From Candidatus Aminicenantota bacterium (GTDB lineage Bacteria > Acidobacteriota > Aminicenantia > Aminicenantales > UBA4085): DNA of 52,200 nt. The notes beneath the pieces are model-generated. The model was not told the DNA's origin. It worked only from the letters and a program-made list of their open reading frames with translations, and searched no databases. The stretch spans positions 1-52,200 of the forward strand of contig JAPKZG010000069.1 in NCBI GenBank assembly GCA_026393895.1, given 5' to 3'. Position numbers and translations under genes: made by a program. Positions 9,174-17,926 of the stretch are shown here, piece by piece; the first letter of the stretch is position 1; each line of letters begins with the position of its first letter.

Positions 9174-9656
9174 TCATCGCGTCTCTCCGATAGTACAATT
9201 AAGCTTATACGCACCATATCCGTCGATCGGGACGCGGCCGACTTTTTGCCAATCGCCTTCGGGAAGGAAGGTCACTTTAGCGTAGCATTTTTTTATCTCG
9301 ACGCCGGGCTGAGCGTCTACCGAAGAAATTAAATGAAACGTAAAGCTGTGATACAGATTCGGCTTCGCGGCGATGATCTGATCGAGCGCGATTTTGGAGA
9401 TTTCCAGAAGCTTCTCCTTCACCGGTCGTCCCTCAACCCGAAGCCAATAAAACCGGTTGATCGGAGAAATCCCGATCGTCTCGGTTTTCAATACCTTGAT
9501 CTTTACGCCTGACGCCGTCGAAACCAGAGTTTCGTCGATCTCGGAGATTACCGCAACGGCCACCGTCGACTCCGATCCCCCCCTGCCCTTACCGCAGGCC
9601 GAGGAAAGCATGACGCCGATCACGATTCCCCCAAAGAAAATCCATCCCCTTTTCAT
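9174..9656 (-). CDS. putative lipoprotein of unknown function
   Basis: About 160 residues with a lipoprotein signal: MKRGWIFFGGIVIGVMLSSA followed by the lipobox cysteine (LSSAC), then a Gly/Ser-rich linker. The mature part is beta-rich with no recognised domain (segments such as GISPINRFYWLRVEGRP and VEIKKCYAKVTFLP). An in-frame extension reaches 9926, but the strong AAGGGGG ribosome binding site just before 9656 and the signal peptide favour the short start. It lies between the UDP-sugar dehydrogenase and wzz-like genes, so an envelope role is likely but undefined. Confidence 0.65.
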   Translation of the reverse strand: MKRGWIFFGGIVIGVMLSSACGKGRGGSESTVAVAVISEIDETLVSTASGVKIKVLKTETIGISPINRFYWLRVEGRPVKEKLLEISKIALDQIIAAKPNLYHSFTFHLISSVDAQPGVEIKKCYAKVTFLPEGDWQKVGRVPIDGYGAYKLNCTIGETR

Positions 9657-9775
9657 GACCATCCCCCTTGGTCCGTCGACCGACGGGCCCTTTGTTCCCT
9701 TTATGACGGCAAAAGTAATATGTCGAAGCCCTGTCTCAAACCGACGACGGTCGAGCAGAAAGCCAAGAAAATGGG

Positions 9776-11188
9776 CTATGCCGTCGGCGAACCCACGGCA
9801 ATGATCGTAAAGCCGGCCTTCCGCAGGGGCCCGTAAGCGCTTTGGAGCATCCGCCGGCCGTCCATGAGGAGCGGGCGTTTTCTGAGTTTTTTGAGAAGTT
9901 CGTCCAATCCGCGGAATTGCGACCAATCCGTCGCGATGATGACCGCATCCGCCCCGGCGATGGCCTCGGACTCCGCGCCGACGTACTTGAGTTTGGACGA
10001 AGGAGGAAAGACCCGCCGAAAGTCCTCCATGGCGGCCGGGTCGTAAATCCGTATGTCGCGGATCTTCTTCCCCGCGAGGAAAGGAACGATCTCTAGGGCG
10101 GGAGAATTGCGGATGTCGTTCGTGTTCCGCTTGAAGGCCACGCCGAGGAGGGCGACCCGTTTGTTCGTCCAGTCGAAATGCGCTTCGGGCTCGGCCCGGT
10201 CGAGAAAGCCCTGCAGCTGGCGGCGGTTCGCGCCGTAGATCTCGTGAACCAGGGAAGCGTTTTTTTCCCGGCCTTGAAGCTGGAAACGCAGGGACCGCGC
10301 GTCTTTGATGAAGCAGCTCCCGCCCGCGTACAGGCTGTCGTATAAACCCCAGGCGCCGATCCGTGGATCGCTCGAGAGAATTTGCCGGACGTTCTCAAAG
10401 TGAATTCCGGGAAACGATTCGCATGTCCGGCCGATCACGTCGAAACAAATGGCCAACCGGCTGAAGAGGGTGAAATTGGCCAGCAATTTGCCGGCCGCCG
10501 CTTCCTGGGGATTGACTTCGATGTATCGGACGGTGGGCGAATTCAGGAAACGCTGGTAAATCCGGCGAAGGATCGCAAAATCCTTTTTCCTTTCCGCGCC
10601 GATCACGATCCGGTCCGGCCGGAGCGCCCCCATGACGGCTTGTCCCTCGACGAGAAACTCGGGGTTGGAAACGACCCCGACGTTGCGGACCTTCGCGGCG
10701 TCGAGAATTTCCCTGGTTTTGTTGATCGTATCGATGGGGACGGTGCTCTTATTGACGATCACGACGTATTGGCCTTGAGCTCCTCTGTTCCGTCGGCGGA
10801 GGGAAGCGGCGATTTTTCGGGCGGCATCGAGATAGAAGCTGAGATTGCTTTCTCCCGTATCGTTGATTTCCGGAGTCGGGAGACACATGAAAACGGCGTC
10901 ACACCGGTCGAGAAACGCCTCGACCTTGCGGTAATCGGCCGTGAATTCAAGGCGATCCCGGTTTCGGACGAGAAGGTCGCCGAGCCCTTCTTCGTAGATG
11001 CACGATTCGACCAGATCGCGATCGCCGGAGCGGAGTTTACCGATTTTCTGCCGGTCGATGTCATAGACCAGGGTCGTGTGGCCGCTGTCGGCGGACACGG
11101 CGGCCGAACAGGCGCCGACGAATCCCGCGCCCAGATACAACACGTTCATCCCGGATACGGAGTTTTCAATTCTCGTTTTTCTCGTCAT
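9776..11188 (-). CDS. UDP-glucose/UDP-GlcNAc 6-dehydrogenase
   Basis: A 470-residue member of the UDP-glucose/GDP-mannose dehydrogenase family, which oxidises C6 of a UDP-hexose to the uronate using two NAD+. The Rossmann motif GAGFVG is at about 20-25 and the catalytic Cys292 is in GGSCFIKD (family consensus GGxCFPKD, here Ile for Pro). The last third is the UDP-binding domain (VALLGVAFKRNTNDIRNS). A GGAG box before the ATG at 11188 supports that start. With the WlbA-, WbpD- and WbpI-like genes further along, oxidation of UDP-GlcNAc (WbpA role) is plausible; plain UDP-glucose dehydrogenase is equally possible. Confidence 0.88.
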   Translation of the reverse strand: MTRKTRIENSVSGMNVLYLGAGFVGACSAAVSADSGHTTLVYDIDRQKIGKLRSGDRDLVESCIYEEGLGDLLVRNRDRLEFTADYRKVEAFLDRCDAVFMCLPTPEINDTGESNLSFYLDAARKIAASLRRRNRGAQGQYVVIVNKSTVPIDTINKTREILDAAKVRNVGVVSNPEFLVEGQAVMGALRPDRIVIGAERKKDFAILRRIYQRFLNSPTVRYIEVNPQEAAAGKLLANFTLFSRLAICFDVIGRTCESFPGIHFENVRQILSSDPRIGAWGLYDSLYAGGSCFIKDARSLRFQLQGREKNASLVHEIYGANRRQLQGFLDRAEPEAHFDWTNKRVALLGVAFKRNTNDIRNSPALEIVPFLAGKKIRDIRIYDPAAMEDFRRVFPPSSKLKYVGAESEAIAGADAVIIATDWSQFRGLDELLKKLRKRPLLMDGRRMLQSAYGPLRKAGFTIIAVGSPTA

Positions 11189-11406
11189 TTCGGACTCCGA
11201 AAAATGGACAGAATGACCTCGGCTCCTCCCGGAGGCAGGCTACCGCTGTTGCCCCTGGGGAATCCCGCGGCTGAACATCAAGAGCCTGTCGGGGAAGGTC
11301 ATGAAACAGGGCTAAAGCGCCCGAGAACCGATCCTTCCTGTCCCCTTGGGAAAAATGATATAGAAAAAAGGCGGAAAATGCAATAAACCCATATAATTAC
11401 TTGATT

Positions 11407-13719
11407 TTACAGATCCCTGCCACCCAGGAATTCCGAGGTCGATCCGATATTTCCCAGGCCCAGGGACATCTGGAATTGGACTTCCGGGGTTCCCCGAAAG
11501 AAAAACGCCCGGACGTTCATCTTGACGTCGATGCATTGATAATGCCAGACTGCGGCCAGCCCCGTATAGAGCACTTTTTTCGCGGCGAGGTTGTACTCAA
11601 ATTCGCCCAGCGCTTCCAACTGGAGCCAGGGGATCTTCGCCCCTCCGCTGAGGCCGATTTGATGGCGGCTCGTGCTTGTGAAGCCGTAATAGGGATTGAT
11701 GCTTTTATACCAGGAAACCGAGATATGGGCTTTATCGGACGAATCCCCGAGGCCGGCAGAGGCGCGGACGCTCGAGAGAGACTTTTTGTACGTGTTGTAT
11801 CCCAGGCTGACGTCCAAGCTGACCGCAGTCACAGGAAAGAAACGGAGTTTGTTCGTTATCTCTGAGAATCGCGGGATGCTCCCGTCCTCGAGCTTGTACC
11901 GGCTCAACGGGCTGTTTTTCGGGTCAAAGTAGAAAGTCTGGGCGATCTCCCAAGCTAAAACCTCCCGGGGGCGGTCGTCGCCGCTTTTGACCAGAATCTG
12001 ATTCTGCAGGCCGTATTCGAGATAGTGATAGTGGAAAAAATATCCGGACGTCGTGACGATCCGGTCCGAATCGACGGTCGGGGTGTCGTACCGGTATGTG
12101 ATTGTCGGCTCGATGATGTGTTTGAGCCGCGTGGTGGAATCGTTGAAATCGAAAACCCGATAGAAAATCGGACCGATCATGGTCGCCGAAAAGGAGCCGT
12201 TTCCGCTCAGGAACCCTTGATCGACGACTTTACGACTCACGGGATCGCGGCTGTTTCCATAATAATTGAGGTTTCCGGAAACGGATAAATCGAAACCGAG
12301 CCAGGGGATCTCGTTGAAGGGAAGGCTGATCTCCGGGGAGAGGTAAAGGACGCTGGATTTGACCTGCGTGCCCTTCTCGAATTGGGTCGAGTACCCATAC
12401 TGCCAATTGTTATAACCCGCGCTCATAGAAAAAAAAGTCGGCCCCAACAGTTTTTTCTTAAACAGGCTGTAATTGATTTGAGGCAAGGATTGGCGGATGC
12501 GCGCATATGTCCACGCGGGGTACGTCGTTTCGAACCGACTGACGCGCAGGCTAAGATTAGAGGCACCCCAGCTCTTGGTCAGGTAGACCTGCGAACTTCG
12601 ATTGTAACTGAGGGCCCGGGCGAAATTGTTGTCAAACTCGCGCGAGAAAGTGAATGAATTCTGATAATCGACGTTGGCCACGAAGTCGATCTCGCCGGGG
12701 AGCTCCTGATTATGTTTCCAGCGAAGGATGAACGCATTGTCCGGTTTGACGCCGGCCGCGGGAGCGCGATAAACGAAATAGTAGGCGTTTAGCTGGCCAC
12801 CCATTCCGCCAGCGAACACGTACCGATACTCGATCCCCGCGCCAACGCCTTTGGCTGCATAATAATCCAGGGAAAAGGTGGCATCCATATTCCGGGCAAT
12901 GGCCCAATAGAACTGCTGGGACAGGGTAAATCCCTTGCGTCCGGAATAGCCGATCCGGGGAAATAGAAAACCCGTTGCCCGGTCCTGATGGAGAGGATAT
13001 TTCAGGTAAGGGAGATATAAAACCGGGACGTCTTTGATCCGAAGGACGGGATTCCACATCATGATGTATTCATCGCGCACGAAATCGGCCCTGGATACGG
13101 AGAATTCCCATCGGGGAACGGGTTGGGAGCATCCGGTGATCGTGCTTTTTCCGAGGCTGAACAAGTCCGGGCTCTTGCGCTCGACTTCGGCCGATTCGTA
13201 TCGGTACTGAGGCTGGACGAGCCCGATGACGTTTTCCGCCTTGCCGAGGCCCGTATCCAGATTCAAGGCGAACCGGTCGGCCGTGAAGGCTTCGTTCGGG
13301 CGGATCAACGACACGTGGCCGACGGCCAAAGCGTCCTTGGTCTTTTCATCAAAAACGACCTGATCGGCGTAGAGAATGATCTCGCCGTAGCGGATCTCGA
13401 CGTTTCCGGAAGCGGTGAGTTTGTCGTCGAGCCGTTCCTTGTAATCCGCTTTGATGACGAGTTTGGCGGAGGATGTATCGATCGGGGAGGAAGCGGCGGT
13501 CTCGGGAGGGGCGGTTTGGGGGGGAGTATCGGGCGCGATTTGAGGGGGGGCGGGAGCCGGAACGGAAACGGAGAGGGCCATCATCCGATAGAAGAATGAG
13601 AGGGCCGCGGCCGGCGCGAACGGATTGATCGGGGATTGGGAAAATGCCGTGGCGGTCGAACAGAGGACGAGCGCGCCGGCAAAGACGGCGCGTATTCGAT
13701 TCCGGCCGGGGTGCATCAT
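11407..13719 (-). CDS. lptD: LPS-assembly outer-membrane protein LptD
   Basis: A 770-residue protein with a Sec signal peptide (first ~28 residues), a Pro-rich linker (about 55-75), an OstA/LptA-like jellyroll (LTASGNVEIRYGEIILYADQ to about residue 190) and a long C-terminal beta-barrel rich in alternating aromatic residues. It inserts LPS into the outer leaflet of the outer membrane with LptE. Motifs such as VPVLYLPYLKYPL and GFLFPRIGYS are typical of LptD. Two ATGs at 13719 and 13716 are possible starts; a TAAAAT -10-like box at 13740-13745 lies just upstream. It demonstrates a diderm cell with LPS. Confidence 0.92.
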   Translation of the reverse strand: MMHPGRNRIRAVFAGALVLCSTATAFSQSPINPFAPAAALSFFYRMMALSVSVPAPAPPQIAPDTPPQTAPPETAASSPIDTSSAKLVIKADYKERLDDKLTASGNVEIRYGEIILYADQVVFDEKTKDALAVGHVSLIRPNEAFTADRFALNLDTGLGKAENVIGLVQPQYRYESAEVERKSPDLFSLGKSTITGCSQPVPRWEFSVSRADFVRDEYIMMWNPVLRIKDVPVLYLPYLKYPLHQDRATGFLFPRIGYSGRKGFTLSQQFYWAIARNMDATFSLDYYAAKGVGAGIEYRYVFAGGMGGQLNAYYFVYRAPAAGVKPDNAFILRWKHNQELPGEIDFVANVDYQNSFTFSREFDNNFARALSYNRSSQVYLTKSWGASNLSLRVSRFETTYPAWTYARIRQSLPQINYSLFKKKLLGPTFFSMSAGYNNWQYGYSTQFEKGTQVKSSVLYLSPEISLPFNEIPWLGFDLSVSGNLNYYGNSRDPVSRKVVDQGFLSGNGSFSATMIGPIFYRVFDFNDSTTRLKHIIEPTITYRYDTPTVDSDRIVTTSGYFFHYHYLEYGLQNQILVKSGDDRPREVLAWEIAQTFYFDPKNSPLSRYKLEDGSIPRFSEITNKLRFFPVTAVSLDVSLGYNTYKKSLSSVRASAGLGDSSDKAHISVSWYKSINPYYGFTSTSRHQIGLSGGAKIPWLQLEALGEFEYNLAAKKVLYTGLAAVWHYQCIDVKMNVRAFFFRGTPEVQFQMSLGLGNIGSTSEFLGGRDL

Positions 13720-14097
13720 CGGGGATAATTCCTCGCCCTATTTTACCACAACCGGCGCCGCTTCTAATTCGTTCCATCCTTAATTCGGGGACAGATCACT
13801 CATTTCCCGATTAGCGCGAATCGAACAAATCGTGTTATTTCGAGGATGAGTGAGTGCCGCCCCCCGTAGGGGCCCTGGCCCCGAATAGCGGCAAATTGCG
13901 GGGCGGCGCCTATTCTCTCCGCGGAAATGAAATCGGGAGCGACGGTCGGAGGCGACGTGCTAGATGAGCTACTATGGTAGTGTCGTTTGTCGGCGAAAAG
14001 GGAAACAAAACGGACGAAATAAAGTGCAGCCGTGGACCCCGCCTTCCGTTATGGATTTTCAAGGGCCAAATAATCAAGGGGGCGTTGCCTCTTTAGC
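13720..14097. other. intergenic region with one repeat copy
   Basis: This gap between the divergent lptD and antitoxin genes holds one copy of the long palindromic repeat (13782-13888). The remainder (13889-14097) has no open frame with recognisable similarity and no convincing hairpin-plus-T-tract. No RNA gene was recognised. Confidence 0.5.
13782..13888. repeat. long palindromic repeat, copy A
   Basis: The left arm reads TTCGGGGACAGATCACTCAT and the right arm is a degenerate inverted copy containing the GCCCCCCGTAGGGGC insert hairpin and ending near TGGCCCCGAAT. Between the arms lies GCGCGAATCG...CGTGTTATTTCG, itself partly self-complementary. It belongs to the family that surrounds the RAYT gene at 27186. 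Confidence 0.8.
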
Positions 14098-14126
14098 TTG
14101 ACAAACTTGAATTTAGTAGCTATAAT
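14098..14126 (+). promoter_or_regulatory. near-consensus sigma-70-type promoter
   Basis: TTGACA at 14098-14103 and TATAAT at 14121-14126 are both perfect consensus hexamers separated by 17 bp. Transcription would begin near 14133, about 28 nt before the ATG of the antitoxin-like gene. It is the strongest promoter match in the window and marks the start of the toxin-antitoxin pair. Confidence 0.88.
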
Positions 14127-14160
14127 CGAGTCTCATTTGTAGTCACACCAAGAAACGACA

Positions 14161-14634
14161 ATGCGATTCGTCAACGTCAGGGAGCTAAAGAGTAAGACCT
14201 CGGAGATCCTCAGGGCGGCGGCCGGCAAGGATATCGTCGTCACGAATCGGGGAAAGCCGATCGCCGTCGTCCGCGGATTCGATGGATCGGAATTGACAAT
14301 ACCCGCCATGCCGGCAACGGGACGAGTGCGCGAAACCCGCGCGGCATATGAACCGAGGCTTGACGGGCTGAATCCACTCAAGGCCGTATTCTGGGACTAT
14401 CCGGAACTGACAGACGAAGTGGCCCTGCGCGGCAAGATCCAGGAGGCGCGGGATTCACCCATTCAAGACGCCTTCCACTGGTATTTAGCCCGTTTTTTGG
14501 AAAGAGGTCGGGCGGTGGATGCGTTGCTTTTTTTCCGGCTGGATGAAATCCGGCGGATCATGCCGTCGTTGAGGATTTCGCCGCGCGTCGTCGCCAAATG
14601 GATAGGCATCCTGGAATTCTATGGAAATCCTTAA
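14161..14634 (+). CDS. Phd/YefM-type antitoxin with extra C-terminal domain
   Basis: A 157-residue protein. Residues 1-45 match the Phd/YefM antitoxin fold (MRFVNVRELKSKTSEILRAA, then VVTNRGKPIAVVRGF), which binds operator DNA. Residues 75-157 form a second segment (AVFWDYPELTD, LARFLERGRAVDALLFF, ISPRVVAKW) that resembles the DUF6922-like proteins often paired with AbiEii-type toxins; this resemblance is from memory. At about twice the usual Phd length it appears to be a fusion. Its 3' end overlaps the next gene by 14 nt. By analogy it would autoregulate the promoter just upstream. Confidence 0.75.
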   Translation: MRFVNVRELKSKTSEILRAAAGKDIVVTNRGKPIAVVRGFDGSELTIPAMPATGRVRETRAAYEPRLDGLNPLKAVFWDYPELTDEVALRGKIQEARDSPIQDAFHWYLARFLERGRAVDALLFFRLDEIRRIMPSLRISPRVVAKWIGILEFYGNP

Positions 14635-15367
14635 AGAATTGTCCGCGGGCTATGCTTCCCCGGCTCAAAAATCCGGCCTAGCGGCCTTGAGCCGGGACCC
14701 GATCGTTAAAGAAGCGTTCTTTCTGACCGGCGGAACGGCGCTATCCGTTTTCTACCTCGGACATCGGGTTTCGGACGATATCGACCTCTTCACAAGAGAG
14801 CCGCTCGACTTGCCGGCCGTTACGGACATTGTTCTCCGACCGTGGGGCGGGGAGACCATCGTGGTCGCGCGGGAAACGTCCTTTGTTTCTGTCTTCATTC
14901 GGAACGTCAAGGTCGATTTCGTTGTCAATCTCCTGGCGGAACTCGAAGCACGCCCCGTGGCCGACCTCGAGTCCGGCGGCCGCCTAACCGTGGACTCCCT
15001 GGAGGCCATCGCCGCCAACAAGCTGGCGACCCTGCTCGGCCGCGTCGAACCCAAAGACTTCATCGACTTCTATTTTCTAAAGAAAGAATTTCCCCAATTG
15101 AAGGCCGATTCCATCTTCGATCGCGCGAGAAGGAAAGACGCTATATTCGACGATCCCCCAGCGGCGGCCATGCGCCTCAACGAGGGTCTGCGAATCATCC
15201 TCAGGTCCGCCCCAAAGGCCGCGGCTCGGGATCGCGATGGTGCCCGCCACCACGCGCTGATCCCGTACCCTCGACTTCTTAAGCCCGTCGATTGGACGGA
15301 ATTCGAGCGGGTCTTCGAAGATCTGGTAGATTGGCTCACGGGGCATGGGGAACCGGCGGTTGTCTAA
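14621..15367 (+). CDS. AbiEii/AbiGii-type nucleotidyltransferase toxin
   Basis: A 248-residue protein with the DNA polymerase beta-type nucleotidyltransferase core of the AbiEii family: GGTALS at residues 37-42 and the acidic DDIDLF motif at 52-57, with a third acidic strand near KVDFVVNLL. Family toxins transfer nucleotides to tRNA acceptor ends or other targets and block growth or phage. Its start lies inside the antitoxin gene (14-nt overlap), the usual coupling for toxin-antitoxin operons. The ribosome binding site overlaps antitoxin codons. Confidence 0.82.
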   Translation: MEILKELSAGYASPAQKSGLAALSRDPIVKEAFFLTGGTALSVFYLGHRVSDDIDLFTREPLDLPAVTDIVLRPWGGETIVVARETSFVSVFIRNVKVDFVVNLLAELEARPVADLESGGRLTVDSLEAIAANKLATLLGRVEPKDFIDFYFLKKEFPQLKADSIFDRARRKDAIFDDPPAAAMRLNEGLRIILRSAPKAAARDRDGARHHALIPYPRLLKPVDWTEFERVFEDLVDWLTGHGEPAVV

Positions 15368-15386
15368 TTCGAATTCGGGGCGGCGT

Positions 15387-16739
15387 CTACTCCGCGCGGA
15401 TCAGCCAATCCATTAAAGCCGCGTCATCCCTTCCTCCGGCCGTTTTCGCCTCTTTTCTCCATCCGTGGGACAACTTCGCCCGGAGGGCTGGAAGGTTGCG
15501 CTTGATCAACGTCCGAATCCATCGAAGGTAATAGAAAACCAGGCGCGGGGACCTTGGAGAGACGGGATACAGGCTCGCGAGGAATGCGGGCGAGGGAAAC
15601 GCCCGTCGAAAAGCCAGCGCGAGTTTCGCCCGGATTCCCTTCCGGCCGAAAAGCAGGATGAGGTTCGGATTGCCTGGATTGCCTGCGTTTCCCGAAGAGC
15701 GATCGTCCCGATTCAGGAGAATCCTTTCCCGCGCTGAGTCGAAAAGCGTACCGGAATAATCGGGTGGGAGGAGTTCGGCCAGGACCGCCTCCGGGACGGC
15801 CGACCCGAGCATGCGGCGGGAAAGGAAAAGGGTCAGCCAAACGGGGCGGACAACGCGAAGCTGCCGGGCGCGGCCGGCCAGGAGTTTCCAGTCCAGGGGA
15901 AGGCGGTCGATCGATTCCGCGACGTCGACGAGGGCTTTCAGCCCGAAGTTGTACGAATGAATCCCCGCGTGAACGGCCAAATGACAAACCAAATCCTCGG
16001 GAGAAAGGGTCAGAACGTCCGCCTTCGCAATTTTAGCGGGAACGGCCGCCGGCCAAACGACCTCCGATTTCATGGCATAAGGATATTCGGACTTGAAAAT
16101 TTCCCAATGGAGCTCGATGATATCCCGGCTTTTATGATGGACGAAATGAAATTCATTGGCGTCGGTGGGCGGTTCGAGTCGATATTCCCGCGGGTCATAA
16201 CCGGTCGAACGGAGGGCCTCGGCTGCCGCCGGTATATTCTCCCGCCGGACGAGAATGTCGATGTCGCCCATGACGCGGAGGCCGATGTTCCCATAAACCG
16301 CCTCGGCCAGGTAGCCGCCCTTGAGAACGATCACAGGGACGGTCGCGGCGGTCAAGGCCCGGAGGGCGATCCCGAGATAATGAAAACGCTGGAGATTGAT
16401 CGCGACGTTGTGATAATACGCCCGCCGAAGTTCGGCCAGGACGCAATCGGGAATATCGGCGGAGCGGAACCCGGTCGAAGTGGGACTCAAGGGCGCGGAT
16501 TCGGCTGAAAGCTGAGAACGGAGTTTATGATAGAGATACGGCGCCAAGCCATGCCGGCCTGCTTCTTTTAAAACGAGCTCCCAATCTTCGGGCGTCAATG
16601 AGCATATTTCGAAAGGAGGAGAATTCGAAGAATTCGGGGACAGGGCACTCATTTCCCAATTTGTCGATTTGTTTTCGAAACCGGAAGTCCCTCGATTGGC
16701 GCGGAGAAGATAAAGCAGCGCTTCCTGCGGACGGTTCAT
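15387..16739 (-). CDS. nucleotidyltransferase family protein (PF14907 type)
   Basis: About 450 residues. The core motif VIVLKGGYLAEAVYG followed by RVMGDIDILVRRENIPAA is that of the uncharacterised PF14907 nucleotidyltransferases, commonly found near exopolysaccharide genes; substrate unknown. The first ATG of the open frame (16799) lies inside a palindromic repeat, so the internal start at 16737-16739 (MNRPQEALLYLLRA) is preferred. Near residues 22-41 a segment reading NKSTNWEMSALSPNS is the translation of a repeat half-unit inserted in frame, interrupting what is otherwise a normal N-terminal helix region. It is convergent with the toxin gene. Confidence 0.78.
   Translation of the reverse strand: MNRPQEALLYLLRANRGTSGFENKSTNWEMSALSPNSSNSPPFEICSLTPEDWELVLKEAGRHGLAPYLYHKLRSQLSAESAPLSPTSTGFRSADIPDCVLAELRRAYYHNVAINLQRFHYLGIALRALTAATVPVIVLKGGYLAEAVYGNIGLRVMGDIDILVRRENIPAAAEALRSTGYDPREYRLEPPTDANEFHFVHHKSRDIIELHWEIFKSEYPYAMKSEVVWPAAVPAKIAKADVLTLSPEDLVCHLAVHAGIHSYNFGLKALVDVAESIDRLPLDWKLLAGRARQLRVVRPVWLTLFLSRRMLGSAVPEAVLAELLPPDYSGTLFDSARERILLNRDDRSSGNAGNPGNPNLILLFGRKGIRAKLALAFRRAFPSPAFLASLYPVSPRSPRLVFYYLRWIRTLIKRNLPALRAKLSHGWRKEAKTAGGRDDAALMDWLIRAE
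16630..16660. repeat. repeat half-unit inside a coding region, copy B
   Basis: AATTCGGGGACAGGGCACTC followed by ATTTCCCAATT, one arm of the palindromic repeat, lies within the PF14907 gene and keeps its frame open. The second arm is absent. Confidence 0.8.
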
Positions 16740-16777
16740 CGGCCGGATTTTATCACAAATCGAAATAAATTCGGGTG

Positions 16778-16907
16778 AATTCGGGGACAGGGCACTCAAA
16801 CCTGAATTACTATCTGGTTAATTATCAGTGAGTTAGAAAATCAGAACGCTCGAATTCGGGAATTGAATGAGTGCCGCCCCCCTTAGGGGCTCTGTCCCCA
16901 AATTAAA
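16778..16907. repeat. long palindromic repeat, copy C
   Basis: The left arm (AATTCGGGGACAGGGCACTC) lies upstream of the PF14907 gene and the right arm (GAATTCGGGAATTGAATGAG, then the GCCCCCCTTAGGGGC hairpin and TGTCCCCAAATTA) reaches the stop codon of the wlbA-like gene. The repeat fills almost the whole gap between the two genes. Confidence 0.8.
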
Positions 16908-17868
16908 TGAGCGGGTGGCGGTCGCCACGGTTGGAATCGACGGCGGCGTGCCGGATATCATGGGCGATCTCGACCGCCCGGCGGTTTTCCTCGAGGCCGA
17001 AACCGCGGCCGTTGAGAATTTCCTCGTAGATGCGTGTATGCAACCCCGCGAATCCCGCAGTGAAGTCCAAGGGCTCTCCGTCGATCTTAATTTGTCGGAA
17101 CGCCCGCTGATCCTCATGCCGGCATTTTTCGGGAAGATCGTCGGCGCGGAGAGAGAGAAACCACCGGACCCGGGCCCGGCGGAGTTCCAGAAAACCGGCC
17201 GCCCTGTCCGCGTCCTTCAAATGGACGATGTTTCCTCCCGGGACGGCCCTGCCGAAGATCCAGGCCAGCGCATCGAAAAAGTGGATGCCGATATTGGTCG
17301 CGATTCCCCCCGATCTCGCCTCATCCCCTTTCCAGGAATAAAAATACCAGCGACCGCGGACCGTGACGTTGGTGAGTTCGATGTCGTAAACGCGTCCGGA
17401 CCGGTCGTTTTCGATCCGGGATTTCAGGGCTTGGATCACGGGATTAAGGCGCAACTGAAGAACCGTGTAAACCTTTTTATCATATTCGTTTTCGATGGCT
17501 TTCAAAGCGTCGATATTCCAGGGATTGAGGACGACGGGCTTTTCGCAAATCGCGCAGGCTCCGACGCGAAGGGCGAAACGGATATGAGCGTCGTGAAGGT
17601 AATTGGGCGTGGCGATGCTGAGGCAATCGATGCCCTTGGCGGGGTCGTCGCGGCGGAGTTTTTCCAGGAAACGGTCGAAGCGCTCGAATTCGGTGAAGAA
17701 CGCGGCTTCGGGAAAATAGGAGTCGAGAATGCCGACGGAATCTGATTTATCCATCGCCGCGACGAGGAGGTTTCCGGTGTCCTTGATCGCGTTCATGTGC
17801 CGGGGCGCGATATAGCCGGCGGCGCCGATCAGGGCGAATCGTTTGAGCAATGGAATGGATTCCTTCAT
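16903..17868 (-). CDS. WlbA/WbpB-like UDP-sugar 3-dehydrogenase (Gfo/Idh/MocA)
   Basis: About 321 residues. The N-terminal Rossmann fold has FALIGAAGYIAPRHMNAI, typical of WlbA/WbpB, and the EKP motif is in CAICEKPVVLNPWN. These enzymes oxidise UDP-N-acetylglucosaminuronate at C3 on the way to UDP-2,3-diacetamido uronates. The start at 17868 has an excellent AAGGAGAAGG box; the longer open frame to 17925 has none. Its stop codon is supplied by the edge of repeat copy C. Partner enzymes (WbpD-like 20861, WbpI-like 21630) lie nearby on the other strand. Confidence 0.82.
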   Translation of the reverse strand: MKESIPLLKRFALIGAAGYIAPRHMNAIKDTGNLLVAAMDKSDSVGILDSYFPEAAFFTEFERFDRFLEKLRRDDPAKGIDCLSIATPNYLHDAHIRFALRVGACAICEKPVVLNPWNIDALKAIENEYDKKVYTVLQLRLNPVIQALKSRIENDRSGRVYDIELTNVTVRGRWYFYSWKGDEARSGGIATNIGIHFFDALAWIFGRAVPGGNIVHLKDADRAAGFLELRRARVRWFLSLRADDLPEKCRHEDQRAFRQIKIDGEPLDFTAGFAGLHTRIYEEILNGRGFGLEENRRAVEIAHDIRHAAVDSNRGDRHPLI

Positions 17869-17926
17869 GGGCGCCCTTCTCCTTATGTCCTGGGGAATCA
17901 TAGCGGAAAAGGAACCGTCGCTCAAC

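Noticed and set aside
10382-11386. 334-codon plus-strand frame opposite the UDP-sugar dehydrogenase
   Set aside because: Antisense shadow without family motifs; the minus-strand enzyme has all catalytic motifs.
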